Shown here in pieces: positions 12,701 through 24,400 of a stretch of 64,000 nucleotides of DNA. This DNA is from Pagrus major (lineage: Eukaryota > Chordata > Actinopteri > Spariformes > Sparidae): positions 12,213,446-12,277,445 of the forward strand of contig NC_133234.1 of NCBI RefSeq assembly GCF_040436345.1, written 5' to 3'. Under the pieces are notes generated by a model. That model saw only the letters and a program-made list of their open reading frames with translations, was not told where the DNA came from and did no database searches. Within the stretch, counting starts at the first letter, position 1. Every line of letters starts with the position of its first letter. The position numbers and the translations under genes were made by a program.

Positions 12701-14100
12701 GGAATTAATCAGAATGTTTGCACAGGGTTTTAAGCCCACTATATCGTCTTTTATTCCATTGAACCAAAGTTACATAATAACACCAAATATTAATTATGTT
12801 TGAAATAGTCAATTGAAACAGTATTCATACAGTATGTATTATACTCCACATCACTTTTGTTTGTTTTGGATATGTTCGGCTATAAAAGTCTTTTCCTGCT
12901 TTGTGCGTGTGTATATCTGCGGACAGTATGCGTTTCCAAAATTAATTGTTTTACAATTCACTTTATAATGCAGGAAATTCTATGTATACATACAAATACA
13001 CATACACATATACATACACATATACAAATACATATAACTGGCACAAAAAAATAATATAATAATGTTATAAGATAAATATCTGAGCTCTTTTTTGGTATTT
13101 ATATGTGTGGTTGTTTTATTAAAAAAAAAAATTCAATAAATGTATTAGCGTTTGAAAGATTATACAACATTTATAAAAGTGCAGAGAACATTTTAAAAAC
13201 ATTAAATGTCTCATTTGCATGCCAATTTTTTTTTCTGGCATGTGTTTATCTTTTTCAGAGGTACTGAATTTCTTTAATTTTGGTTGCGCCTGTTTGAATG
13301 TCTGTGTGCATGTTTGTTATGTTCAATTTTAAACAAAATGTCTGCAAAGACTCTTTCAACAACTCTTAATGTAAAATCTAATATTTTATTATTTTATTTA
13401 TATATTTTTTTCAGTTTGGATATTCAACATTTTCCCTAATACAGATGCAATATATGATTATATTTTTTAAATCATAGATACATTTTTAAATAAAAATAAA
13501 TAATTTAACTGAATTGTTAGCGTAAGCATCCAGAGAATAATACAGTAAATACAGTATACTTGCAGTATACAAAAGCCATTGTCTCCATGTATGGGCATCT
13601 GTGTATGCGCACACATAATGAACTTTTAATTGTTTTGCAATATAAAAAGTTAATTGAAATTTTTGCTTTAATTTTTAATTCATTAAAATTACATTTTTCA
13701 ACCAATCGGCGGACATAATGTTGACTTTTAGATTTAGGATGAAAAAGTTAAGCCAGGACATTTTCAGCCACCTGCAAGAAAAATTGCAAATTCATTGTAT
13801 TTAAAATTATGTCTTTTTTTTAGATTCATATTTATTTTATTTATGATACATGTTTAAATTGTCTCACATTTAAATCATAATGTATAAGTTTTCTGACTAT
13901 AATACATAAAACATCTGTGTAAGATCTCTCTTAAATCTCAATATATTTCTGCTAAAAAACATGACATAAATATTATAATACTCACAAAAATGAAAAGCTT
14001 ACAATCCTAAAACCACCTTTAACCCCAGCAGCAATCCTGGTTCATGTTTCTTTGGATCTATCTTACCTGCCAGGAGCAGCAGATGATTTCCACCCCTCAT
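6213..14100 (-). CDS. Fc-receptor-like Ig receptor with an expanded multi-ITAM-like tail
   Basis: Eight coding exons on the minus strand: 14100-14067, 11905-11867, 10887-10663, 10554-10276, 8431-8153, 8016-7786, 7036-6926 and 6850-6213. All junctions are phase 1, as is usual for Ig superfamily genes, and total 611 residues. The first two exons encode a leucine-rich signal peptide (start MRGGNHLLLL); the 39-nt second exon is the mini signal exon typical of FcR/FCRL genes. Four Ig-like domains follow, each with a Cys pair (for example FYLSCDN...FYECES in D1 and LTLRCLAW...GRYKCDATF in D3). D3, with its LPAVAGDSLTLRC stretch, is the most FcR-like. One membrane helix (IKIIVVVLFVMLVILGAVI) has no charged residue and ends in YLWYKKRN. 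The 212-residue tail has 14 YxxL motifs plus YEDV. An activating, ITAM-type receptor on leukocytes is inferred from the sequence; the ligand is unknown. Likely relatives are teleost FCRL or Fc-gamma-receptor-like proteins. Confidence 0.88.
8585..8760. repeat. Degenerate interspersed repeat (GGGCTGGGCGATATGGC type)
   Basis: The sequence starting GGGCTGGGCGATATGG followed by AT-rich, ATAT-containing DNA resembles one end of a teleost DNA-transposon family with a similar start to the element at 15760. I see no matching right end. It lies in an intron of the Ig receptor gene. Confidence 0.4.
8771..10100 (+). mobile_element. IS630/Tc1-like DNA transposon relic with transposase N-terminus
   Basis: Within an intron of the Ig receptor gene, on the opposite strand, two blocks read as the DNA-binding N-terminus of an IS630-type transposase of teleost genomes. 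Block 9262-about 9393 begins MRATLVDHVINHGLTMREAG (helix-turn-helix) and ends at LEN. Block about 9537-9829 continues with MFSDEQEVAIVNIVLANNEI and ends LKQLYRVPFERNSARVKDLR plus HDYVQ, followed by GTAACA. The two join in frame if an intervening intron is spliced (acceptor TTTTCTACAG at about 9536). The DDE catalytic part is absent. ACAGTTTTTGCC at 8771 and the inverted TAAAAACAGT near 10090 may be remains of terminal repeats, so the ends are approximate. Upstream of the first block there is Arg-rich coding-like sequence with stops. Confidence 0.65.
10991..11802. mobile_element. hAT-type MITE (CAGTGGTGG family), copy 1
   Basis: The left end reads GTAACTTAGTACGTTTACTC and the right end reads CTTCTTCCACCACTG, the typical ends of an abundant teleost hAT-derived MITE whose body is full of TACTTTTACTT motifs. 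The extreme left terminus is degraded. It sits in the intron between the signal exon and the first Ig exon of the receptor gene. A long palindrome (11276-11397) lies inside it. A related copy is at 39740-40440. Confidence 0.65.
11276..11397. repeat. Long imperfect palindrome with 55-nt arms
   Basis: Arm 11276-11330 and arm 11343-11397 are inverted copies separated by a 12-nt spacer. Shared blocks include TTTGAGTCTCATTCC / GGAATGAGACTCAAA, CTCGT / ACGAG and CTTTGGGTTGGTA / TACCAACCCAAAG. It is nested in the hAT-type MITE and has no open frame. Confidence 0.9.
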
Positions 14101-15751
14101 TGCCTGGCCAGTGTCACACATGCAAGAGAAACAACACTATGACTAAAGTGCTGAGAACTGACCAGTCTAATAGAGTGACTGTTTCGATTATTCAGTCATG
14201 TTGAGGAAGTTGAATGGGGGGGAGGGTGTTTTTCCTAGAAGCTGACCAAAAGTCATCTTGTACAAGGAGACAAATGCATGCAAGCTCATTAATAAGAAAG
14301 AAAGAGATGACAGTGAATTCAAAATAAATACATTTACCATAATACATGACAAAAGGGAGAAACTGGAAGTAGATGCTTCAGAAAGCTTTTAACCTTTGAT
14401 AAGTTGATAAGTTCTTTATAACAATTATAAATGGCAATATATACAAAAGCTTTACTTGCCTCCCAAACAGCCAAACTCCAGCTGCGACCATAATTTAAAC
14501 TGAATCCTATAAATAATTTTAATAATAATGGTAATTTGTAAGATCAAGGAAGTCCTTCAGAGCTTAAGCTGAACCTCATACTCCTTTTACAAGAGCCCCT
14601 TACACATATCGAAACTAGTGGTGTGTTCAAGTGTTCACTGGCATAATATAAGAAAAACTTCAGTTTGTTTGGAACAACCTCCGATTGTCAGCTTATCAGG
14701 CATCTAAGAATAAACTATTAAGTTTACACCTGACCTTTATAATTTACATCTCGCAGCTCACCTATTTGTTTAATTTATGTGACTGACTGCAAACTGAATG
14801 CAATATGATGGCAGTATGATGACATCACATGTTAATGTGATAGATCTGATCATGCAAACAATACACGAGCTGCATTTTTAGGAGCATCTGGGGAAACCAT
14901 TAAGAGGTACAGTACTTGAAATGTTCAGTCTTATTAATAATAGCATTAATAGAAGTTCCAGTCTTGCAGTTGCTACAAATAACCAGAATTGACCGTCAAC
15001 CGTCTTATTTGGTTTCAGAGAAAAAAGTTTCTGGGCCATAAAGAGGAAACTGACTCATATTTTGGCTAACCCTATGACACCAAAGGATGAGAGGGTGTGA
15101 ATGACAGGCATAGAAGCTCTGAGGCGAAAAGAAAAAAATAAATATAGTTTTGATCTAAAGTAACCTGACATTTGTCACTTAACATATGACAATGTTGTCA
15201 ACCTGTCCATAACACATGTGCTGAGATCAGGTTTCAAAACATGATGATGTATCACTCAGAAGCTTAATAGCATGTCATTTTAGGACAGCACTTTGTAGTC
15301 AATCGTAATATGCTGGTCATCCAAGGACACTGTGGGTTTTAAGTGTTAAATTAGATACTGCCTACTTCTGCGGATAACAACAGAAAGCAACTGATGTCTG
15401 CTCGACCACTTCTGCTTTTCTGCAATGTGCAAACAAAGAACACGTTTTTTTAGAGATGACATTGTAAGTTACTGACTCCTCTCCTGCACCTTAAAGGTGT
15501 TGTATACACGCTCAGTAACTTAAACATCCAAAAGCAAAAGAAAACTGTATGCAGACGTCTCTGTATCTAAGCTGTTCAACTCAAAAGGCATAATGAGTTA
15601 TTCATAGGTGACACATTACAAACCAAAATGTGGTGGGTTTATTCTCTGGTTTGTTTCCCAGAATTCAAACAAGGGGTTAGTTTCACTTGTGCAGTAGCAG
15701 TTGTGCAACTATTGCAGTAGTTGTAGACTTACTGTCGTTAGTAACACTTAT
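14101..15751. other. 5' flank of the Ig receptor gene; non-coding
   Basis: The receptor gene's promoter is expected immediately right of 14100. I see no clear TATA box or other defined element, and no exon is supported up to the MITE at 15760. Confidence 0.4.
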
Positions 15752-15759
15752 GTAGCAAC

Positions 15760-16250
15760 TAGGGGTGATATGGCAAAAATATCATATCACAATTTTTTAA
15801 AAATAAAATCATGATTTCGATTTTATCACGATGTTATATCAAAAAAAGAAAAACAGACAATTTAGGCCAAAGAACCTTTCTGAACAGATTTAAATTAAAA
15901 AATTTAATTTAAATAGTTGCAGTTTTGCCAACATGTGCAAACAACGTAAACATACTAAAAGGTAAACAACAACACTCTGATAAAGTGCACTCTTGCAACA
16001 TAAAAAGGTAGCTTTCAATAAACATGAAAGTAAAATATCAGTGAAGACATTACTGTCTGTTTTATTCAACACAGTCATTTTAACAGGATTTAAGTATATC
16101 AAAACACTAAATAGCTTATTGAAAAGGGTCAAATAAGCCGTCAGTGGTCGGACTATCCGAAGGGGGGGTGGGGGGGTCGCGGTAATTTGAACAGTGTACA
16201 ATTAGCGCATTTACCGTTTATTAGCGGCCAAGCGTAACCTATCCATGCGC

Positions 16251-16291
<41 letters not shown>

Positions 16292-16665
16292 TGCGTGCGC
16301 ACCCGAGAGAGGCGGCAGGTGGAAGGGCTAACTGGCAGAGATGAGAGATGGTGAAACGCTGTTTTTTTTTTTTTCTTTAAAAAAAGCGACCAACTCCTCC
16401 GTTTGGCTTTCAGCCATGGCTCTCCATGCGGCTACCGCTACACACGCAAACAAGGAGGCGGGTAAGAAAGCGCGTCACTGCCCGTAATTCGCTATGATTG
16501 GTCGGTCAGGTTGACGACGTAATACGTTTGGTGCGTCGGTGCATCAGCATAGAACTGCAATTTTTACAATGTGCCCTAGACGATCCCTACGATCTCTGCA
16601 CTTTGGCAGATCGTCTACACATTCTAATCCTTCACGATCTAATATCGTCATATTGCACACCCCTA
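15760..16665. mobile_element. hAT-type MITE with intact 8-bp target duplication
   Basis: The element begins TAGGGGTGATATGGC and ends GCACACCCCTA, giving inverted ends TAGGGGTG / CACCCCTA. Both sides are flanked by the same octamer GTAGCAAC (15752-15759 and 16666-16673), as expected for hAT transposition. It is 906 bp long and contains a (GT)n run near 16253-16287. No transposase frame is seen, so it is non-autonomous. Confidence 0.85.
16253..16287. repeat. (GT)n microsatellite
   Basis: An uninterrupted GT run of about 17 units followed by GCGCGTGCGTGCGC, inside the hAT-type MITE. Confidence 0.95.
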
Positions 16666-16673
16666 GTAGCAAC

Positions 16674-19600
16674 ACAATTTCTCACCCTGTCATGCTTATG
16701 GACTCCATGTTATTGTTTCTATGTGTTTTTGCTGTGTCTATGTGTCTGAGTCTGAGGTATTGATGGCTTCACTCTTCAAGTTACCTCTAGCAACCTTTTT
16801 GCCTTGTTTTTTCTGAGACTAACATGTACCTTTTCCTCGTCATTCCATTCGTTAAATCCTTTAAACCTTCCCCCAGCCTTTGGTCCTCGCTTTTGGTTTC
16901 AACGATCACCCACACAAATTGTAACACATCCTTTGCTTTATCTTCAGTTTTATTTGCTTTTCTTACAGATGTATTTCCATGATTCTCAGAGTTGAACTTT
17001 TCTAAGAGGAAGAGAAAACCAGATCAAACCAGTGTGAATGTTGAAACACACATATTGGGGATTTTTGTATGTCATAAGAACTGCTTTTAAAAATGCAAAT
17101 AGAAATGGGTGTCACATTCATGAGACATTCAAAATCATTCTGAAACTTATTTTTTAATGCTCACATGTAAAAGAATGTTTGAGATCTCTGTTTTACTTAC
17201 TTGAAATGGCCACCAGAGTCCAGCACTGCATCGGCTTTCCTTGAGTCAATAATGCATGAATGAGGCCTTAAAGCAGGTTTGAGCCCATATTTCCCTGACT
17301 GTGTCAGTGTACAGTAGGTGTAGTGTGTACAGTGAGCAGGTGCAACTGTATTTAGTGCTGTGAGTAGTCTCAGTTTGAGTGCAGCAGTAACAAGTAGTAG
17401 TGAATCTAAAGATGTGATTATTATGTATTATTTGAAAAAGATTTTCAGTGCGAGTACTCTGACAAAAAATATCAACCGCATTTATATTAATGAGTACTCG
17501 CACGGAAAGTGTTAAGATATCATTCTATGTTTGAAGCCAGTGATTTTAAGCAATACTTTCTCACAGCTTCACAGCTTCGATTTCATAAATCAATAGCTTC
17601 TGTCTCATCCTGCCCTCTCCTTCTGTCTCTTCTTCTGCTTTTGTTTTCTTTTCAGCCTAACTCTACCTCACCCAAAGCAAACTAACTGCACTCACTAAAA
17701 CACACAGGGAAAAAAAAAACATAAAATAAAACCTAGCCAGCATTTTCTTACTACTGTATGCTCCATCCATCTGCCTGTGACCCACTTTTCTCTCCTTGCC
17801 TTTGGCATGAGAGGTGTTAACACAGAAAGCAGGAGGAAAGCTAGTTTCTGGTAATAAGGACATTGGGTAGCAAAGGCAGTGGAAGCGCCAAGGTAGGATG
17901 AAAGTGGGGTGAATATAAACCGTGGAGTGGTGCACCATTAAAGGAGAGCACCCACTGGAGCTCTTATCAAAGGTTACAATGCAGGTGTCATGTCGTCCTT
18001 GAGAGGCTGAATTTGTCAGGATTCATCTACATCTCTTAACAGAGAGCACTATTGTGTGCATTAATGTATTATAACCAAGCTCGCCTTCCTCTGTCCTCCA
18101 TCCTTCTCTTTGATGGGCTCTAAAAGCATAAAACAAGCATAAGGGCAGTTTTTCACTCAAGCACTCTAGCTGCGTAAATGAAATTCACTGACACAAAATT
18201 ATTATATAAGGTTACTTGGTATCGTCACACATATCCAACCTTAAGGGTACTTAATGCATTATTTCCGAGGTAAGTTGTTGGTTACCTCTGTTCTGCAACT
18301 TTTTCTTTTGAGTTTTAAAGTTTTTTGGCATTTTACCCTGACAGTTTGAGTCTAGACGTAGACAGGAAATATGGGGTGTAGAGCTGACATACAACAAAAT
18401 TCCCCATTGTGAACTGTTGTGGTTATATCGAATCTATCTCAACCACCAAGCTACCGGACGTTCATAGTGTGGAGTTGTTGTTTTAAGTTTTCTTTCCACC
18501 TCTTGAAGTCCTTGCAGCAGGTGTCATAACCAGTTTACCATGTGACAACAACATGTGCCAAGTGTAGATCCCAAACATTTACCAAGTGGGACACAGATAA
18601 TGATGCAGTCATGCCTTGAGCCTGTCAAAAACCATAGCATCTTCAGAACAGGACTGCTGGAGAACAACACCCTGGTGGTGTAATCACAATGTTCTCTGGA
18701 CCTTAGCTGTATGACATAGGCAACCTTGCTGTCTCTTCGCCATGTTTCCTGTCATGTTCACTATCTAACTGAAAACATCATCAGTCATGTCAGTGTATTT
18801 ATTAACATTGCCACAAAGTGTCTACTGCTGTACCGAATGTAGGGGTAAGTAAGAGAAAGAAATACGCAAGGAGAGAGGAGGTGACGAAGTATCGTAAATA
18901 TGCCGATGCACATGGATGTGTAAAGAGCTTCATCACACTGGCCAGCCATGGTTGTTTTGGGTCCAAGTGAACCCAAACAGAAGGCCTCAGCTTTCTCTTG
19001 TTGTTTCATGCTATAGTGCCTGCAGGCTGCAATGCTCAGATTGCAGCCTGTGATTCCATTAATTTCCGATTTTCAAGTGACAAATTCCACAATGCAACAA
19101 TGCATGAAATCGATCTTGCATCGTGCAAAGCTTCTGCGTTCGTGTGCTTGTATGGACCAAGTTTCAGGCCTAAACTAAACGTTTTGATTCTTTAAACATA
19201 ATTTTCCATCCCTTTTGAGTGTACAACCAAGCACAACACAGGGGATACTGTCAAGGAAAGAATGTCTGAAAATGGTGCCATTACCCCCATTTGAATGATT
19301 GTCGTGTCTTGCCCCTCTTGACAACAACAGATTGTGGGTGTTGTGAACATCTATACATACTTTTGCTTACAGACGTAGTTGGACAACATGTCTTAAAGCT
19401 GCTGTAAGCATTGTTGGCATTTTAGCTGACTTCCTGGCTGTTTTGCATTTAGCAATCCCCTTCCTCCTCTCTGCAACACCATACTTGCACAACTCCTTTC
19501 CTTTGTTTGAGGCAGCTCACTTTGCCTCTTTCTTTTCTTTAAGCATTTTTCTTTGCTTGGCATGTTTGGCATGTAGAAAAACCGTCACAAGGAGTGCTGA

Positions 19601-20560
19601 AACTGGTAGCTAACCATGTTCCGCCATTGCCAGTAAACAGGAGGATCCTGTTGAGTGTTCACGAGCAGACAGGACAACCTCTTTATGGAGTTCTCTACCT
19701 TGATTGGATAAAGCGGGCAGAGATACTGACCAAACATAACATTAATGTTGAAATATAGCGCTATTTAACACTTATTTTAATAAGAAAATAATGCTTCCAT
19801 TAGCTAGCTTAGTTAGTTAGCTTCAAGCATACTCCAACCTTTAGCACACTGGAGTTCAGATCATGAAAACCCTGGCCATATGATGACATGTTTTTATTAT
19901 TGAAAATACTGAGCAACGCTTGAGGTCACACATATTTTTGTTATATTAGTAGATAATGGTTTGATCCTAAATCAGTCAGTCAGTGTAATTTTGAAATTTG
20001 GATTTACAAACCAAGGTAACATCAGCTGGACTGACAATGTAGCAGTTACATCCCTACATTTGAAAGTTTCAAATTTGATGTTTGATTGCAGCGTTCCCAT
20101 CAGTTCAATCAGTGTATGTTCTTAAATGGTTTATCCAAAGCACTAAAAAGAAAAGTAGGTTGAGGTCTGTGGACCATCCAGAGTAGCGTGGGCATTGTTT
20201 CTGAGGCTGTTGAGTCTCTCTAATCTAATTTTCTAAGGCGGTAAGCACAGCATACACAATGCTAATCAGCTCCACTGCGCTGGGATTTGGACAGAAGTCC
20301 CTGCAGCAAATATCTCAAAACCTGACCAAATAAAACCAAAAATGTTTGCACGGCAAGATACCCCAAGGGTGCCAAAATATGTTTGAGTGTTTTTCTTTTT
20401 CTCAGTGTGTGAGTTACGTGAAAAGACACTTTGAATGACAGAAAAAAATCGCATCATTCCTCTACATTTGTTCAAAGTCGAGGTCGGTCACTAAAGGTAG
20501 CACAAACTGTTCCAAAACATGCAGCTGCTATATCTGTCACCATCTTTTATTTCTAATGCA
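16674..20560. other. Intergenic, no gene recognised
   Basis: Only short spurious open frames. One small perfect hairpin, CAGGCTGCAAT with a 6-nt loop and its complement, lies at 19023-19050. No RNA gene could be identified. Confidence 0.4.
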
Positions 20561-20699
20561 TAGGTAATAAGGCCACATTTTATGAATGCAAAAAAAAAAG
20601 TCCATATAGTTTTCCTTTATTTTCATGATGACCTCTCTGCATCAAAGACACAAGTGGAACAGTAAAGTGGCCTGAATCCATCCACTGTCCGCGTGACAC

Positions 20700-21470
20700 G
20701 AGTAAAGATAAAGGGGGGGTGGTGGTGGTGGTGGGATCATATCGTGGGACAAGTGTGAGTGCGTTTGATTGATGGAGTGACTGAAATAACGAGCAAGAGA
20801 GAGAGCGGGAAAAGAGAGAGAGGAAGAGTGGTTGAAATGCGATGGAACAGTGAGAGACAAAAAGACGGAGAGAGGGAAGAGAGAAATGAGGAAAATTGGG
20901 GATAATTGAATAGAAGAGCACTTGGGCGCAAAAAAAAAGCAGAGCGAGCAACCGACAGAGAGGGTGAAGAGTCAGTACACAGTGGAAGTACAAAGAGAGG
21001 AAGGAGAACGAAGGAGAGAGATCAATCTGGCAGCCGAAGTAGAAGAGACTGAGAGAGAGAGAGGGAGACAGAGGGAGAGGGAGAGCACGCCACGCTGGAG
21101 AGAGAGTGCGTGAATGTGTGTAAGATAGAGAGAGGGAGAGACAGAAAGAGAGAGATGGCTAAACCGGGGCACAGAGTAGGTGAAAGTGTGTGTGTGTGAA
21201 TGAAAAAGAGAAAGAGAGGCTGCACGTTATAGTGGCTCAGGCTGGCTCGCACCGATGCACATTTAAAGACTTGAAGGCATGAAAATGTGATTTTTTTGGA
21301 AGAGAAAGTCACTTTCTCTCTTTTTTTCCCCTCATCTATATTTTATCAACTGGATCTTGCTCTCATTTTCTAACCCCCGTCCCTTTTTTTTTTACTCTCT
21401 TTGTGGTTTATGAAGGAGGTCACTGCGGATAAAACAAGGAGCAACACAGCCCGGACTGCAGACTAAAAGG
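20700..21470 (+). other. shank1: GA-rich segment; candidate distal noncoding first exon of shank1
   Basis: From about 20760 to 21170 the plus strand is dominated by GAGA/GAGG, then a less repetitive stretch ends CAGACTAAAAG followed by GTATTT (21471), an acceptable splice donor. There is no long credible protein. GA-rich 5' leaders followed by a first donor are common in large neuronal genes, and shank1 coding exon 1 is preceded by acceptor-like sequence, which implies an upstream exon somewhere. The link to shank1 is inference, and the segment could simply be a purine-rich repeat. Confidence 0.3.
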
Positions 21471-24400
21471 TATTTACTTTCCTAAGTTTGGTTATTTACT
21501 CAGACTTTTGGTTGGGATTAACCACAGCTGTGTCTTTCTCACAATCAAAGACATGTTAAGTGTTCAGAATACGAAAAAGGCAGCAGAAAATTATAAAATG
21601 ATGATAGAAATCTGGCGTGTGAACTATGAACGAAGCGTGAAAGATGTGAAGTATTGGGCATGCAAAGAAGGAAAGAAATTATCTTTAGTAGCAAGGTGTG
21701 TGAGGGTGAAAGCCAAAGCGCTTCACAAGCAGAAGTGGGTGCTGCTGAAACTGTGGCAGAGTGAGGAGGGGGGTGGGGGGACATGTCCTCTGAGGCCTGA
21801 TTCCCATGTTTTATGGAGGTGGGGAAGAAGAGTAAAGTGGGACAGAGAAAGACAATTACAAAGATCACAGAGCCTTCAAAGAGAACTCTATAATAATCGC
21901 ACATATCACTCCAGAACAGCTTTAACACTGATTACTGAGAGAAAACTGCTCCACTGTGGTGCATATAAGCTTTATTAGTGAGGGTATAAAGCAGCTGTAA
22001 TAAAGCAGATTTGTTTGTGTAGTTGATGTGAATCACTGAGGTTAAATTACATAGACATTAAGGTGTCTTTCTGACTAAAAGGATTGCTGCCAGACATTTT
22101 CTGCTGGACACAGTGGGCAGTGACGGTGGAAAAGTTCATTCCTCTAAATGAGGCTTTCATGCTGAAACTGACTTTATGGCCATAATTGGATCCCTTGTGA
22201 CTTGTTAAGACCCTGTTTCATGTAGATTTATCCATGTTCATTATGACTCATAATTGCACATTGCAGTCTTTTACAACCGCTCCTCCACAGTTACAGTGCA
22301 AAGTAGGTTATGACCTGTTGTATCGCAGTGCACAGAAGAGAATTAGGGCAATAATTGATGCAGGTGGCATAAGCTAGAAATCAGTCTGGGAAATGTTAAT
22401 ACTTGTGCTTATGTAAAACCTACATTTATGTAATACCTATTTTAATACTATCCAGACACTTACAGCTTTGTATTACATTTTACAGAATCAATCGAGAGCT
22501 CATCAACACCCACATTTCACACACTTGTGTAGCTGCGACTTATCAAAATCGTTACCTGCTCACAGAATTCAAGGTGTCAGCTGGTGGAAAGGTGGAAACT
22601 CTCTAAGGACCCCAGAGAACTGACTCACACACACACACCTAAATGCAGAAGTGTGTTCCAGCTCACTGCACTTTCATCCTATAGATACAACATAATTGAC
22701 TTCGCACAGCCTCCTAAAACCTGCCCCTCGTGGTGTAATGCACAACAAGCAATATTGGCTCTAAAAGCATATTTTTCCCTCGGAGGAGTGCACCTGAGGG
22801 AATTCATTCGGAAAAAGAAGAAAATAAACGAGGCAATTTAGAGCAGAGTGGACACAGTAAGATTAATGGCCTCCTAACAAACACAGAACAATTGATCATA
22901 ATGGAACAAAGGAAGCCGGGTGACATTATCAATCGGGAGGGACTTGGAGCGATTATACGTAATGTGTGACTAATGCCAAAAGAGAATGTGATTATGAAAC
23001 AATTGAGTGGAAGATGAAAGACATGAAATACACTGAAAAGCTTGATGTGTCAGTGAAGGTGTGTGCCTCTTGAATTCAGGAAATTTCCACCACCACTGCC
23101 TACTTATTTCCACTCTGTCCTGTCCTGCTGTTCTTTCCTGTCCGGTCCTGTTCTGCCCTCTCCCATCTCGCAGGAGTCAATAAACAGGCCGGTCAGTGTA
23201 GCAGATGTGACAATGCTATGTGGTCCAGCAATTCTCCAGGGTTTGGTATGGAGGGAGTGTAAAGACAAAAGACAGACATGCTGAGGGAATATTTCCAGTG
23301 ACAGCTCACTGCTGTGGAGGAAACACAGCTAGGCTCTAACAGCTGCAAGCTACTACTGTATCTTTGAAGCAGAAATGCAAAACCCACTACAAAATGTTCC
23401 TTAAATCAGTCCCATGGGAGTATTAAACTGGGCTACAGCTGTACGGAGCCATAAAAAAAAGCAAAATAAACACATGTGCCCATTCAAATCCACACACTTG
23501 AACACACACATGTTCATCAGCTCCTAATTCAAGGACAAACACTGCAAAATCTGTGCAAAGAAATACCACAGACTGCCTTCTGTCTGACATGTAAAGTGTC
23601 ATCATCCAATAACCCTGAGAAGTAATTCATTGTGTAAATAAAAATTATCATTTAATATGATTTTTAATGACCTTCTAATTGTTATTTGTCAGCATCTCAT
23701 TGTTGTGCTCATTAAGATGGAACGCGAGAGAGGAGCTGTTTCCCCTGACTCTGCAAGCTTTTCATTATTACATACAGGGAGATTTCCCCCAGGGGAAAGA
23801 TCTGGAGGATTGCCGTAAGCCATGAAAACAGAAGCCGGCAGAACGTAACACATCCACCATTATGAAGAGCTCAAACAGCTCCGGCTTTACCATTTCTGAA
23901 CATAACTTCAAATTAATGACTGAAAAATACAGTCACACTCCTCTTGCACAGATGGCTCAGAAAACAACAACTGGCTTTTAGATGTACTGATTAAAGGGAC
24001 TTTATAACAGTAGTGTGTACCTGGCAGCTTTTAAAGCAGGACTAACTTGGTAAATCTAAGTTATGACACTAAAACAGGAATAATATATCACTAATTAACC
24101 TCACTGTTTGCTGATGTAAACCAGATGGCCCCTCAGCCAGCGAGATTTGGCTATTGTAACAAGGTAGTGTTGATCTGACAATTGTCGAGAGCAGGTGTAA
24201 AGAACACATGGTCTGATATTGCCGTATTGCTGTTGTCCTTGGGACTTCATTATTAATGTTGCTCCACAACCATCAAAGCAACAGACCAATCGCATTTTTG
24301 TAATCTTGTAGCGTTGCGACTCGGGAAGAAGACCAGAAAAAAAGGCACATGGGAGAAGTTATCCTTTGTAAAAATGTGGTTAATGTGATGAAAGAGCCTA

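Noticed and set aside
19023..19050. Perfect 11-bp stem with 6-nt loop considered as a terminator or small RNA
   Set aside because: Too short for a microRNA precursor, and rho-independent terminators do not apply to this genome.
21508..21978. 156-codon open frame just after the GA-rich block
   Set aside because: No recognisable domain or bias, and it begins inside what would be the intron after the candidate donor at 21471.
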